Part shown: positions 44,885 through 55,848 of the stretch, in pieces
How the letters are laid out: each line of letters starts with the position of its first letter
How positions within the stretch are numbered: position 1 is the first letter of the stretch
Assembly: GCA_958510825.1 (NCBI GenBank)
Contig: OY294049.1
Location: forward strand, 5,208,001-5,272,000
Origin: Brachypterus glaber
Taxonomy: Eukaryota; Arthropoda; Insecta; Coleoptera; Kateretidae
Length of the DNA stretch: 64,000 nucleotides
Direction of reading: 5' to 3'
Program-made: the position numbers and the translations under genes
The notes under the pieces: model-generated
The model's input: only the letters and a program-made list of their open reading frames with translations
Told to the model about the DNA's origin: nothing
Databases searched by the model: none

Positions 44885-46825
44885 AGGGTCGCATCTGATA
44901 ATATAATAATGCATTTATTCCAGTCAAAAAACCATATAAAATTAAAATATACATTTGTACATGTAAAAAAGTAATTATGAGAAAAAAAAACATACGGTAG
45001 AAGTAACAAATTATCAAAAGCAGAGGCGGCGCCAGTTAACAATAACTGGAGAACTCCAAAAAATATCAGATTGAACTAGAGACCTGAGGAGTTTGTTGGC
45101 GTTGGACGTCAGGCGGCCAACATAGCTGGCAATTGTTTTACGGCGCAACGCATCCAGAGTGTCTACGCGAGCCTGTGCAAACATTTCAGATGCACTGTTG
45201 TACCTAGGAAGTCTGTGCATTATACGAAAAGCGTCGTTATAACACACGCGCAAGGTACGCCACGACGCCATTGTATGATTACACCAAAGTTCGGCCGAAT
45301 ACATGTTACAACAGTAAGTCTTGAAAAGAAAGTTTTTTACATCGGAAGAGCACATAGCAAATCGTCTGGCAAGCATATTAGCGCGGATGCATAAAGTCTT
45401 ATAGTGTCTTTTTATTTCAGCGTTATCACAGAGGTTATCGACTATTATATGACCTAGATATTTGACTTCGGAGACACGTTCAATTACTGAGTCGTTTAGA
45501 AAAACTGGGGGCACAAAAACGTCTCTATACAACGCGGGTTTAAACACCAAAACTTTGCACTTATCACAGTTATAGCTCAGATAAGAGAGTTGGGCAAATT
45601 CTTCACACTTGCGTAGCAATTTACGAAGACCTTCTAGGGAGGGACATAGAAGCACCATGTCGTCAGCATAACTAATGCAGTTCACTTTAGCACCACCGAT
45701 AAAGCAGCCTGCAGAAACGGCAGCGAGAATGTAGTGCAGTTCATCAATGTAAGCATTGAAACACTCTGGAGCCAATAAGCTTCCCTGGCGAACACCATTC
45801 CGTTGTTTAAAAGTAAAGGACACTGAAGAGCCCCAAAGGACAGATGCTGTGGCACTACAGTTCCAGTTTTGTATGATGCGGCATATATATTTAGGCACAT
45901 TTCGTCTAAGAAGTACCTTAATAAGCGTTGCGTGGTGAACTCTATCGAAGGCTTTTTTAAGATCCAGGAATATGGCGTAGACAGGAGTATTTCTCTTGAG
46001 GTAGTAGTGTTTCCTTAAGAAGATGTATAGCCTCAACAGTACCCACATGCTTCTTAAAACCAAATTGATGGTCACATGTTCGAAGAAAGGAGCTGCATCT
46101 CTTAAGAATAGCAATTGGGCGGTAATTAGAAGAGGATGATACATCGCCACTTTTATTTTTTACAATTGGTATAATCGTGCTTTTAGTTAGAGAAGAGGGC
46201 GTTGATCCATGAGACAGCATACAGGAGAAACACATAGCCAGAAGTGGGTACAACGCTTCATGTGAATAGATTACGTGTTCAGGGCATAAGCCGTCGCAAC
46301 CGGCAGCTTTTCCACGCTTTAGTTGTAGAATCGCTGCTTTAATATCATGAGGAGTGACTAAGCATTCTTCGTAATCCTCAACATCTAAATCTAATAAGTT
46401 GTAGTCGTCGTAAAGGTTACTAAGCTTTTCGTAGGTTTTTCCCCAATATTGGGCAATGTTCGCCTCACCAGGAGTCTGATCTATGCAAGTAGATAGGGAT
46501 AAAGCGGTGTTATTAGTCTTTTTACAAGCTTTCCAGAAGTTTACAAAATCTTTTTCTAGGTGAGTCGTAGCTAAAGCGTCCGCTCGTATCTGATCCTCGC
46601 GACGTCTGATAGATTTGAGCTTAGCTTTAAAGTTTTTCCGTAAGCGTTGACGCTCAAGGTTTAAAGGGCAATCGGGTGGACGTCCAGCTTCTACCCACGC
46701 AAGAAAGGCGTTGTGCGCTAAGTTGTAGGTCTCAGAAACTTCAGCAGACCAACCAGGGACGACTTTAGGTCTTGGTTTATTGCTGCGGAATGTTTCCGAA
46801 ACAGATTGATTGATAAAGACTACTA
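44885..46825 (-). pseudogene. 5'-truncated, frameshifted non-LTR retrotransposon with reverse transcriptase
   Basis: From about 46823 to 45957 one minus-strand frame is open (linker region, then IKAAILQLKRGKAAGCDGLC, STIIPIVKNKSG, NYRPIAI). Near 46004..46020 the reading shifts to the frame ending at 45014. That frame holds RT motif A (FLDLKKAFDRVHH), motif B (NGVRQGSLLAPECFNAYIDE), catalytic YADD (residues 161-164 of the 378-codon frame) and a C-terminal region with CNMYSAELWCNH. Between NYRPIAI and CSSFLRT about 20 residues usual in the family seem deleted. The polyprotein's endonuclease is absent because the copy stops at the TA border of the element at 46826. It is dead. Clade uncertain (I/jockey/CR1-like range). 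Confidence 0.85.
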
Positions 46826-49021
46826 AGGTAAATGTCCCAATTATCGACCATGTCCCAATTATCGTCCACTTTCTTATATTTTCTAAAAAAATAAGAGAAT
46901 CGGGTCAAATTAACTTAGTTTTCAATTTTTAATAAAATAATTGATATGTTGGCTATGTTTACTCAGCTTAAGGGCAGCATTACTTTTCTGTATAATTTTA
47001 CACAAAGGAATAAACTATCACATGTCAACTGTAATACTATCTATAATGCACTTCTTAGTTAGTCAGATAAGTGCAGAGGTCTCAAGTAAGTTGCTATATC
47101 TGGGTTATTTTAACACATTTTAAGTAAAAATTTGGTTTTAGTAATTTGTAAACACATTATTAACTTTATTATGTAAAATTTTAGGATAAATCTCAGCTTT
47201 AATAAAAAAAATAAGCCGGACGATATCTGGGACAAGAAAATAAATCATTACCCAATTATCGTCCGGGCGGACGATAATTGGCCCAAACTCAATTTAAGTT
47301 TATATAACCATAACTCCCAAAAAAATTAATATTTTTTATGAATTTTCTCAAATATTAATTGTTAACATAACAAAGTTTAACGAGACCAATTATCGTCCTA
47401 CCATTTTTTCACAAATAAGCTTAAAAATCAACTTGCAAAAAGGGGACGATAACTAGGACAAATATAGGACGCTAATTGGGACCATCCACGTATACGTGCC
47501 TTGTCCCAGTTAGCGTCCTATATTTGTCCTAGTTATCGTCCACTTCTTGCAAGTTTTTTTACTCCTGTAATCACACCGTTTTGGATAATATTTGCATATG
47601 TAAGAACAATTTAAAAAAAAAAAAGGAAACATAAAATTTACAAACTCATAGCATTTTTCGATGCATGATATTTAATTTCTTGTGGTCCATAAAACAAAGA
47701 AAAAATGGTAAATCATCAAGAAAATAATCTTTTATAGGTAGTAAAAATATTAACCTTAAAAATTCATTAAAAAAATTCAGTAAATATATATATATCTAGT
47801 TCTGAAGAAGAATGTAGGACCAAAATCAAAATAACCTTTAAACTCTTACCAATTCCAATGCACAAGTAATTTCTTGAATTGTTCTTTGGCATAAAGAATA
47901 AGAAGATAAATAATCTGTTATTAGAAGACCTTGGGGATAAGAGAGCTGCTCTTTCGTTAATGAGCGTAGCATAAATAAATGTATATAAGCGACCGCAAGA
48001 AGTGTGTCCTCACTCTACAAGAATTCAATGCAAAAACGTAATCAAAGCCAAATGATTGCTCGGGCTCTGGTTATTAGTAAAACATAACAAAAAAAAAATG
48101 GACGAGATTACCTCATATTAATGGAAAGAAGATAAAAAGGCGTTAGAGTTGAAAGAAAAAAACGAAAAAGAAACCAAAGAGAAGAGAACCGAAAACTTGA
48201 ACTGATGGAAAAAAGAAATCCGAGCAAGATATAGAAGAAAAGAAATAGCTACTAAAAAACTGGATACTAAAAAAAATAGATAATAAGAAATCAAATACTA
48301 TGAAATCATATGGGAAAAACATAAAAAATAACTTTAAACTGAAGGGTTATCTGCTAAAAAAAGCTGTATTCCTTGAATTTCTTTTAGGAAACAATCCCTT
48401 AAATTTTCTCGCAATTTTCCCTTAATATTTCCACAAAAAATCTTGAAAATTATTTAAAAGGTCGCACGTTTGATTAAGATTTCTTTGGATTTACTCCAAT
48501 ATCTACCATTATCTACAATATCCACGATACCTACATCTACAATTCCTTAGCGGTTTAATATGGAAATAAAAGATTACAAAATAAATAGGTTTTTTAATAC
48601 CTATTATTTATTGTCTTCAAAGACAATTTTTTCCGGATCTAATTATAAATTTTATATTGTAAAGGCTATATTTTAAAAACATGTTTTAAATGTCCACTTT
48701 TATGATAAATATTAATAAATATAATATAAAAATCATCTTGTTTCACTGTGACCGATAATTGAGACACTATCTAGGTCGATAATTGGGGCAACCCCAAAAC
48801 TTATGTGGACGATAATTGGGACATCATACATTTTTATAAATAGCAATTATTTATATATTTTTGATGATATATAGGTTAATTTTAAATATAATTCAGTAAA
48901 ATTCAATAAATGTTGATTCAGTTAGTACCATTTTAATTTTGATACTCTTTTAAACTAACTTTTTGTGGCTTACCAAAGTCTGATTTAGTGCTTAAGTGGA
49001 CGATAATTGGGACATTTACCT
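46826..49021. mobile_element. 2.2-kb TA-flanked DNA element with 14 copies of a 16-bp motif
   Basis: Ends AGGTAAATGTCCCAATTATCG (complement at the right) are flanked by TA (46824-46825 and 49022-49023), as in Tc1/mariner/pogo elements. The motif GGACGATAATTGGGAC or a close variant occurs at 46834, 46852, 47218, 47250, 47269, 47384, 47444, 47467, 47503, 47526, 48750, 48774, 48807 and 48998, in both orientations, including inside both terminal repeats. A Lys/Glu/Arg-rich, stop-broken stretch at about 48120..48290 could be the tail of a pogo-type transposase; this is weak. The element abuts the truncated LINE. Confidence 0.8.
47425..47560. repeat. Long hairpin of four motif copies inside the TA element
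   Basis: 47444..47482 (two motif copies) and 47503..47541 (two inverted copies) pair at 38 of 39 positions, extended outward by ACTTGCAA and complement. The 20-nt loop contains ACGTATACGT, itself palindromic. It resembles two inverted element ends brought together, as in a tail-to-tail insertion or a head-to-head internal rearrangement. Confidence 0.8.
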
Positions 49022-49194
49022 TATATGGCGTTTTAAAATAAGCACTTATTAGTTTTTTTAGTAAAAATAAATGATTATAAATTATTAATAATTCTTATTA
49101 TACAGTGCGTGTCAAAAGTCCTCCCCCTTTAACTTTTGAACGTCTTAAGTTATCAACTTGAGATTTGGAATACTTACCTAAATTGTTTTTGTGT

Positions 49195-49330
49195 TGATTT
49201 TTCACTTGACTCCCTTACGACCCATTTTTAGACATATGTTTATAGGAACTTTTTGTGATGTTTTCTGATAATTTTCTGATCACCTCTTAAAATTTCGAAC
49301 CCTATTTCAAATACACCGTGTATACATATT
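49195..49330 (+). repeat. TACAGGG-family fragment
   Basis: CTCCCTTACGACCCATTTTTAGACATATGTTTATAGGAACTTTT, GATCACCTCTTAAAATTTCG and TTCAAATACACCGTGTATA appear in the family order as at 1..145. Only one arm is present. Confidence 0.6.
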
Positions 49331-49334
49331 GAAG

Positions 49335-50105
49335 TATAACTATATTCAATTCAAGTAAACTTTTTTATGTGGGTAAGATCCAATTACTGATCTTTTTTAC
49401 AAAATATGTATTTGGTGTATTTAATAAATATTTAAACCGTTTCTGCTATCAGCAAAAATACCAAATTGCCGCTCTTAAGTAAGAGTTACTTTTTCTAATA
49501 GGGCAGAAATAAATTTCTTCGGAAAAGGTCTAATAGAGCTATTTATACTAAATAATGGGATCGCTTAAAGCCTAGTTTATTTTTTTCTACACTGCAAAAA
49601 AATGGGATAAATTAAGGGAGTAAATTTAGATTAAATAATAAAACATATGATTTAAACAGTATTTTACTGAATTTTTAAAATTATAATATTATTTATAATT
49701 ATGTTATGAAATTCGGCAAAATTTTACAATTTCTTTTAAATTTCTGGCACCGGCTATCGGTTATAGGAATATTTTTTACAGTGTAGCCTTGAGTAAAAGC
49801 ATTAGAAGTCAACATAAAAGAATGTGCCTGGGTTTATTTTATGATTTTTTTTATTTTTCATGTTTCAAAATAATGAAAAAATACCTACCCTATTTAAACT
49901 TTGCTTTTGTAGTTTTGGTACTGTTAATTTGGATTTCATAGTTTTAATAGAAACAGTAAATTAATTTCTTATAAATGTTTTTAATATTTTTCGTCAAAAT
50001 ATGTATATAGTGGTTTTTGAGGTCGCTAAAACTGAATATTGGAACATTTTTTTTCTAAATCTAACCCCTGAGGGGCGGAGATAATTTTAATTGGTGTAAG
50101 AGTTT
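49335..50105. other. No gene recognised
   Basis: AT-rich DNA; no coding, splice or inverted-repeat structure stands out. Confidence 0.45.
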
Positions 50106-50109
50106 ATGC

Positions 50110-50490
50110 TATAAAAGCATAATATCACAGGCACATAAAAAAAGGTCATATTCTGGGGTTGAGACAAATATTTCTTGGTTTGACTCAATCAGGTCGCATT
50201 TCGTTGCTAACCTCAAAAAACTGATGAAAGTTGAAACATTTCATCACTTTTTTCAGGTTAGCAACGAAATACGACCTGTTTGAGTCAAATCAATCCCAAA
50301 TTCGGAATCAGCAACCCCAAAAACGTATAAAAATGTTTGTCTCGTCCGGGAAACCAGACCTTGTTTTCGGTGTTCCTGTACAAACACGAAAAAAAAAGGT
50401 CTGTTTCTGGGGTCGAGACAAACATTTCTATACGTTTTTGGGGTCCCTGAATACGAATCTGGGGTTGGTTTGACTCGGTCAGTTTTTGTT
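50110..50490. repeat. Two adjacent hairpins, GAGTCAAATC/GGTCGAGAC family
   Basis: The first hairpin pairs TTTGACTCAATCAGGTCGCATTTCGTTGCTAACCT with its complement around 50230. The second pairs AAAAACGTATAAAAATGTTTGTC with its complement around 50380. Opposite-strand frames of 80 and 87 codons have mirror-image peptides (both with MFVS, GRDKHFYTFLG), which is what a palindrome produces, so neither is a gene. The layout mirrors the twin hairpins at 22440..23045. Confidence 0.7.
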
Positions 50491-50805
50491 TGTCTGTGTT
50501 TTTATTAGTTTTTATTATCTGTAAAATGAAAGCTTTTTTTAATGTCAAAATTACTTGTCTTGGAAAAACACAGTTTTTGGAAGTTTTATTGAAGACGTAA
50601 TCATGTAGTTTGGAGAAAGGATGCTTTAATTAAAAAGAAAGGATTTTATTTAAAATTTTAAAGTAAAGTGATAATTGGTTGACAAATTGTCAGTTAGAAG
50701 TTCAAGATATCGAGCATAATTTATTTCTAAATAACATGTTAACCTGTTACTATATTTTAAATTGTGCGGGCCTTGTTACCAGTTTTATAACTGCTTAGAG
50801 GTCAA

Positions 50806-50830
50806 GATAAATAAATAAATAAATAAATAA
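50806..50830 (+). repeat. (AAAT)n tract
   Basis: About six ATAA units follow GGTCAAG. They could be a LINE 3' tail, but no coding relic was recognised immediately upstream. Confidence 0.6.
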
Positions 50831-50915
50831 CAGTGAAAATTTCATGAAAATAAGTTTAATCGTTCCTAAGTTATGAAGTGAGAAATATTCTAAATATCAT
50901 ATCAAATATGTTAAT

Positions 50916-51350
50916 AGTATATTATCCAATGAGATTATAATAATTGCTATTAATCAATGAGGGTGAATTTTGAGACATGAGCCTAAAGGCGAGTGACCTA
51001 ATCACCCGAATGATTAATAGCTATTATACGCGAGTAGAATTCTATACTTTATCCACGGTCTTTTTAAATTTTAAACGGTTAATTTTTACAGACCCGTGAT
51101 TAATATGCCTATTAATCACGGCCGTGGATAAAAGTATATTATTCAACGAGGGTATAATAATTGCTATTAATCAATGGGCGTAAACTTTGCGAAACAAGCC
51201 GTTAGGCAAGTAGCGTAATCAATGATTAATAGCTAGTATACGCCAGTAGAATACTATTACTTATCCACTGCCGTTTTAAAGTTTAAATGGTTTATTTTTA
51301 TGGCCTCTTTGTTTATAGACCTATAAATTACGGCCGTTGATAAAAGTAGT
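50916..51350 (+). repeat. 217-bp tandem duplication with internal palindromes
   Basis: Two units (about 50916..51132 and 51133..51350) share AGTATATTAT, TAATAATTGCTATTAATCAATG, GCGAGTAGAAT-like and TTATCCAC blocks in the same order. Each has an AATAGC-TATTA/TAATA-GCTATT inverted pair, so every unit can fold. The units are clearly diverged. Non-coding. Confidence 0.65.
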
Positions 51351-51544
51351 AATTAGTTCAATATTTTTAAATTATAACTTTTTGAAGGTTTAAATATTCA
51401 TAAAATCCCAATTAAGCTTTGAACTCAGCACATGCAGACTGTGTGAGATGGTCGAAAGTTCCTGGAAAAAAATTAAAAAAAAGTGGTGATATATTTAATG
51501 CTTCACATTCCATAGTACACTCTTCACAGTGGTTAGCTAAATAG

Positions 51545-51990
51545 AGTCCGAAATTTTAAGGGGTGATTCTACATCATAAAATATGTCTAAAAATGTGTCG
51601 TAAGGAACCCTGTGAGATATAGCAACGAGGTTTTGCAAGTGAACTAATATTAATAAGGTCCATCTTCGTATGTTATTTTCATGTACTTACAGGGGTATGG
51701 GAAACGGGAGGGCCTTATCAGTTTTTTGTCCCAAACTTTTTTGTAATTTTATTTTTGGAATATGATTCCTTAAGTCAAGATACGTAAAAAAGGTACTACT
51801 GTTGTAATACTGTAGGACTAACCGTTTTCGTGAAAAAAACAGGGTTCGAGGGCGAAAAATTAAATACTAAATTGTTGAAAACCGAAATTTTAATGATTCC
51901 TGGTGAATGTACAGGGAAAAAAAAAGCTTCCAAAAATCAATCTTAAGAGAGCTATGCATAGCTATGGTCTCCTAAAAATGCACTATTTTT
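51545..51990 (+). repeat. Partial TACAGGG-family element
   Basis: Contains GGGGTGATTCTACATCATA, a short deletion across the usual CTTTTTG/CATATG block, then ATATAGCAACGAGGTTTTGC, CTTATCAGTTTTTTGTCCC, GTAATACTGTAGGACTAACC and ATTAAATACTAAA. Most of the right arm is missing. Confidence 0.6.
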
Positions 51991-52229
51991 ATTTTTTTAA
52001 TTGGCAAGATGGTTTTTTATAACAACAGTATTTTTCCTGAAATCCGACTTTTTCTTCAGCCTTTTTTTGTTTTGTTAATTGTGTAATCCCCTATAACCTC
52101 TTTTTTTGTTTTTGGTGGGATTATTTTTGAGTCGATCGAATAATTTGTTCTTGAGTTATCTTGTACACAAAAAAACGTGATATTGGACGGGAGGACAAAT
52201 GGACAAACAGCCGAATATTTTCAAAGATA

Positions 52230-52675
52230 CTTATTTTTATGAACAGTAGTCGGCGTAAACTCAGTTATGCCTCAAATCAACGTTGAAAATAAACACAGAA
52301 ACATAGGCTTACGGAATAATTTTGCCGAATTATGAGGGAAATTTTTATAAAGGTTATTAAATCGAAACATTTGACGACTAATTTTTTACACACAACGATA
52401 TTGACTATACATATTAACTATACATATATATATGCATATGTATGTTTTTCAAAGAAAAAACCGACATTCGATTTTTATCTTTTAAGAATACGAAAGTTTT
52501 AAATTTTTATTTATCGATAACTTTTTTTCCCACCTTACTCGTTTAAATGGAATCATTAAAAAAAGTCAAGATAAAAAGAAATAAAAATGTAAATATTTAA
52601 AACCTCGCGTCAACGTTAGAGTCAACGTGGCGCCTATGCGAGTGGAAATTCGCCGAGTACTGTTCATGAAACAAA
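52230..52675. mobile_element. 445-bp inverted-repeat element
   Basis: The left segment ATGAACAGTAGTCGGCG with CTCAGTTATGCCTCAAATC and CAACGTTG pairs with the complement at about 52605..52672 (ATGAACAGTACTCGGCG, CGCATAGGCGCC, CAACGTTGAC). The upstream phrase GACGGGAGGACAAATGGACAAACAGCC resembles LINE 3'-end language but is not diagnostic. Confidence 0.5.
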
Positions 52676-52679
52676 TTTG

Positions 52680-53280
52680 TATCAATTGAATCAATTTTTT
52701 ATCCAGGACGTTTTTTGGCGAATTATACCGTATTATAATCTTCTAGCGCTTACCCGCTGTGAATGGTATAATAACGGGCTATGTCTGCGTTTAATTAATG
52801 CAATGAGAATCATTATAAATAAAAGAATATTAAAATGAAAAAATAAAAGAGATTAATTTGTTGGAAAAGTTCGTTTAAGATTTTCTACCCCTCACTTAAT
52901 TAATATTTTAAATAGTCATTTATCTTTGTAATTAATTACTTCCAAATTAATATTTAATTACGAAAAACACTTTACTTTAAACTTGCTTATAAATTGTTTT
53001 TGTTTTTGAAATTAGTGGGATATGATTTATTAGGATTTTTTTAAAAAACCACACGGACATCCGCCCTCAACAATTCAGGATTACAAATTGGAATTGTAAA
53101 GAGTTTAAACAGGGTGTTCAGCAAACACTGTTCACTTATGTATATATAATTTATCTTCCTAAAAAAAATAATTTTTATTCAAATGTATCTAAAAACGACA
53201 CTTTTTGTATGATAAATCTAGGTGAAAAGTTTAATTTTTCGGCACAGACCGGAAAGTAAAAAAGTCGATGTTGATTGGTT
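52680..53280. other. No gene recognised
   Basis: AT-rich DNA. TACAGGGTG-type terminus (AAACAGGGTGTTCAGCAAACAC) near 53107 without a visible partner. Confidence 0.45.
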
Positions 53281-53281
53281 A

Positions 53282-53420
53282 ATTGATATTGATATTGATA
53301 TTGATATTGATATTGATATTGATATTGATATTGATATTGATATTGATATTGATATTGATATTGATATTGATATTGATATTGATATTGATATTGATATTGA
53401 TATTGATATTGATATTGATA
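53282..53420 (+). repeat. (ATTGAT)n hexanucleotide microsatellite, about 23 units
   Basis: An almost uninterrupted ATTGAT/TGATAT run of about 139 bp. It produces a spurious Ile-Asp repeat peptide in the plus frame at 53222..53434. Confidence 0.95.
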
Positions 53421-53484
53421 CCTTGATATCTTGATATTTGAGCTTAAACGTAATTTTTTTTTATCAAAAATAAAAAATACACAG

Positions 53485-53945
53485 GATGTCCAGTAAATGA
53501 TGTCATTAATTTTAATTGGTGATTCTACATAGGAAAATATGAGAAAAAGTTTCTATAAACATATGTCTATAAATGAGTCCTAAGGGAGCTAAGCCCCTTT
53601 GAAAGTGGATAAACAATTCAGTTGTTATTTAACAACTCAGGAGGTACAGCAACGAGGCTTCAAATGTAAACTAACCTTAATAAGGCCCATCTTCGTATGC
53701 TATCTTCATGTACTTATTTTAAATAGAGGTGTGCGAAACGGGGGGCTTATCAGTTTTTTGTCCCAAACTTTTTTCTGTGTAACTTTTTTGCAATTTTATT
53801 TTTGAAATATGATTCCTCAGGTCAAAATACATAAAAAAGGTACTTTTGTTGTAATACTGTAGGATTAACCGTTTTCGATAAAAATGAATTTGAAGGTGAA
53901 ATTTCACGGATCGAGGACGAAAAATTAAATACTAAAATGTTGAAC
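53485..53945 (+). repeat. Partial TACAGGG-family element
   Basis: Starts CACAGGATGTCC, then GGTGATTCTACATAGGAAAAT, CATATGTCTATAAATGAGTCC, AGGGAGCTAAGCCCCTTTG, GGCTTATCAGTTTTTTGTCC, GTAATACTGTAGGATTAACC and GAAATTTCACGG. It corresponds to the left arm of 25561..26693; the right arm is absent. Confidence 0.65.
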
Positions 53946-54096
53946 ACAAAATTCTTGTTGACCTGTGTAATTTGACATTTCAGTTCAAATGTCATTTTAC
54001 CAAACTTAGTTTAAATATAGGTAAAGCGTATTTATGCGTTAATGTCTGCCTTTTAATGAATTGGTTGCAACGCTTATCCGGGTAATTTTCACTGAA

Positions 54097-54199
54097 GAAG
54101 AACATAAAACATAAGAATGTGGTGCCGTGATTGGCTTACAAGATACATGGCTGCACATCAAGCCAATCACGGCATCGCATTCTTATGTTTTATGTTCTT
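54097..54199. repeat. Hairpin, copy 2 (partner of 7046..7185)
   Basis: AAGAACATAAAACATAAGAAT and its complement, then GTGATTGGCTT with complement, around a loop that reads like copy 1. The stem stays complementary although several bases differ from copy 1. The right flank (ATGCAAGCTTCTGGATA) also resembles copy 1; the left flank does not. Confidence 0.7.
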
Positions 54200-54204
54200 A
54201 TGCA

Positions 54205-55200
54205 AGCTTCTGGATAGGCCTTTAATAAAAATCAAGAAAAGTAAAAGTTTATACAGTAGGTTGCGTATTCCCAAGAAAGAATAAAACATTAATTAATTGG
54301 AGTTTGACTCCACTTCAGTAGTTAAGCACAAAATGTTTACGTTAGTAGGTAAGGGTTAGGGCGATTTTGGGTCAGTCTGTATAAAATATTTATGGAGTCT
54401 TCTGTCGATCAGAATAATAACACACTAGAAAATCGAAAAGACAATATTGTCTTCTAAAGTGTTACTTTATTTCATTTTTTGTAAGAAAACTATTCAATTA
54501 TTTTCATGTGAAGGGTTTAAGTTCCATAAGGGGTTAAGGTCGATTTTTCAGAAAGAATAAACATGTGATTTATTTTTTTGCCAAACCGAAACTGTAGCAA
54601 AAATTATTTGATATTCTATAGAAGCATAATATTGTCGTATATAATTATAATATAACAAGTGACATAATAATCACATCGTTGTAGATTGAATCGGAAGGAT
54701 GTTTTCGGATGAGTTGAATCTGTTTTACGAATTATATCATTGATTATTATCAATTTCGCAAGAGAATAAAATAAAAAATAAATTATTAAAAAAAAATATT
54801 TTTAACTTTTAAAAATTAAACAAATATCTGTAAAAAATAACTAATTTTAATTATTGTACTTCATATTTTGGACATTAGTATTAAGGTTTCAGAATATAAT
54901 TTTTTAAATATGACAATAACAACTTGTACTAACTATAAGTTATTGTCAATCTTGAACTTCTTTACATTAAAAAAGTCCATAAACTAACAACACTGCTTCA
55001 CTGTTAACTATATTTTTTGGTGTCAATTTAATCGTTTCAGTGTTTTTTTTTCTCGTTTTTAACATTTCTTCAATGATTTTTTTACTAATTTATATTATTA
55101 TTCAAAGAGTTATATTAAAAAACACCTAATGTTGCTAGTTTTGGCAACTAAAGAACACCTTAGGGAACCTTACGAACGCAAATTTTGACCCCAGATTTTT
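54205..55200. other. No gene recognised
   Basis: AT-rich DNA; no frames above 60 codons or clear repeats. Confidence 0.5.
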
Positions 55201-55218
55201 TGACGTATATTAAGGTTA

Positions 55219-55683
55219 GTAAGTAGTAGTAAATTTTTTTTTGGGTTGGCCAAAGCCGGACAACTAAGCCATTTTTGGCCCTTTTTGTCACCCCAGGCAA
55301 TCCCAGCCATTTACTAATTTGAGTCCTCCTTGAACCTGCCCGTCCTTTCAATAAAGGTCAGGATATTGGCCCAGGGGAGATCTCTTAGTTCCTCTTGATT
55401 GAGTCTTTGAGTTTCAAAGACTTGCAACCTGATCCTGTCGTATCTGACGCACTCGGGTAAGTAATGAGAGGATGTTTCATCCTCTCCGCACTCTGGGCAT
55501 AGCCGACTCTCTAGAATCCGCATTGTTGCCAGGTGCTTCCTTAGCCTGCAGTGGCCCGTGAGGACCCCTACAAGTTGTCTAAGTGCAGTTCTCCCTTTTT
55601 CCAGCAACCAGTCGGTCTTTAATTTGCTTGGGCCAGCCAGGAAGTCCCTAGCTTGCCGGCAACCGTCGGCCGCCCTCCATTTA
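55219..55683 (-). mobile_element. 465-bp 5'-truncated LINE insertion with 14-bp target duplication
   Basis: GTATATTAAGGTTA occurs exactly at both borders (55205..55218 and 55684..55697), the mark of target-primed reverse transcription. The insert contains the polyprotein's C-terminal coding part, about 95 bp of 3' sequence with GGCTTTGGCCAACCC, and an A-rich 3' end. The 5' end is truncated inside the coding region. The perfect duplication and open frame point to a fairly recent insertion. Confidence 0.9.
55314..55683 (-). CDS. C-terminal part of LINE ORF2: end of RNase H and zinc-knuckle region
   Basis: Open from the truncation point to a stop at 55314 with no start codon of its own. It begins KWRAADGCRQARDFLAG, then LRQLVGVLTGHCRLRKH, a cysteine cluster CPECGEDETSSHYLPEC (CxxC...H...C) and RYDRIRLQVFE, ending near FIERTGRF. 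'W....GCRQAK', 'L..L.G.LTGHC.L..H' and 'C..C...ET..H.L..C' are the standard end of insect non-LTR polyproteins with an RNase H domain. No reverse transcriptase is left, so it cannot act. The same C-terminus occurs as a scrap at 43726..43833. Confidence 0.85.
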
Positions 55684-55848
55684 GTATATTAAGGTTATTT
55701 TTTGTTTGACTAAGGCCCAAGAACCCCCTTATATGTGTACCAGCTTCTTTAATATATTTTTACAAAAACTGGTCGCTGAAACTAAATTTTATGTTACAAA
55801 TTATGAAATTAAAAATGGCGAATCCAATTTGGTGGATTTTAAAAATTA

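Noticed and set aside
50231..50548. Overlapping 80- and 87-codon frames with similar peptides on opposite strands
   Set aside because: The similarity is produced by the palindromic repeat itself.
53222..53434. Plus-strand frame with a long Ile-Asp repeat
   Set aside because: It is the direct translation of an (ATTGAT)n microsatellite; no gene structure around it.
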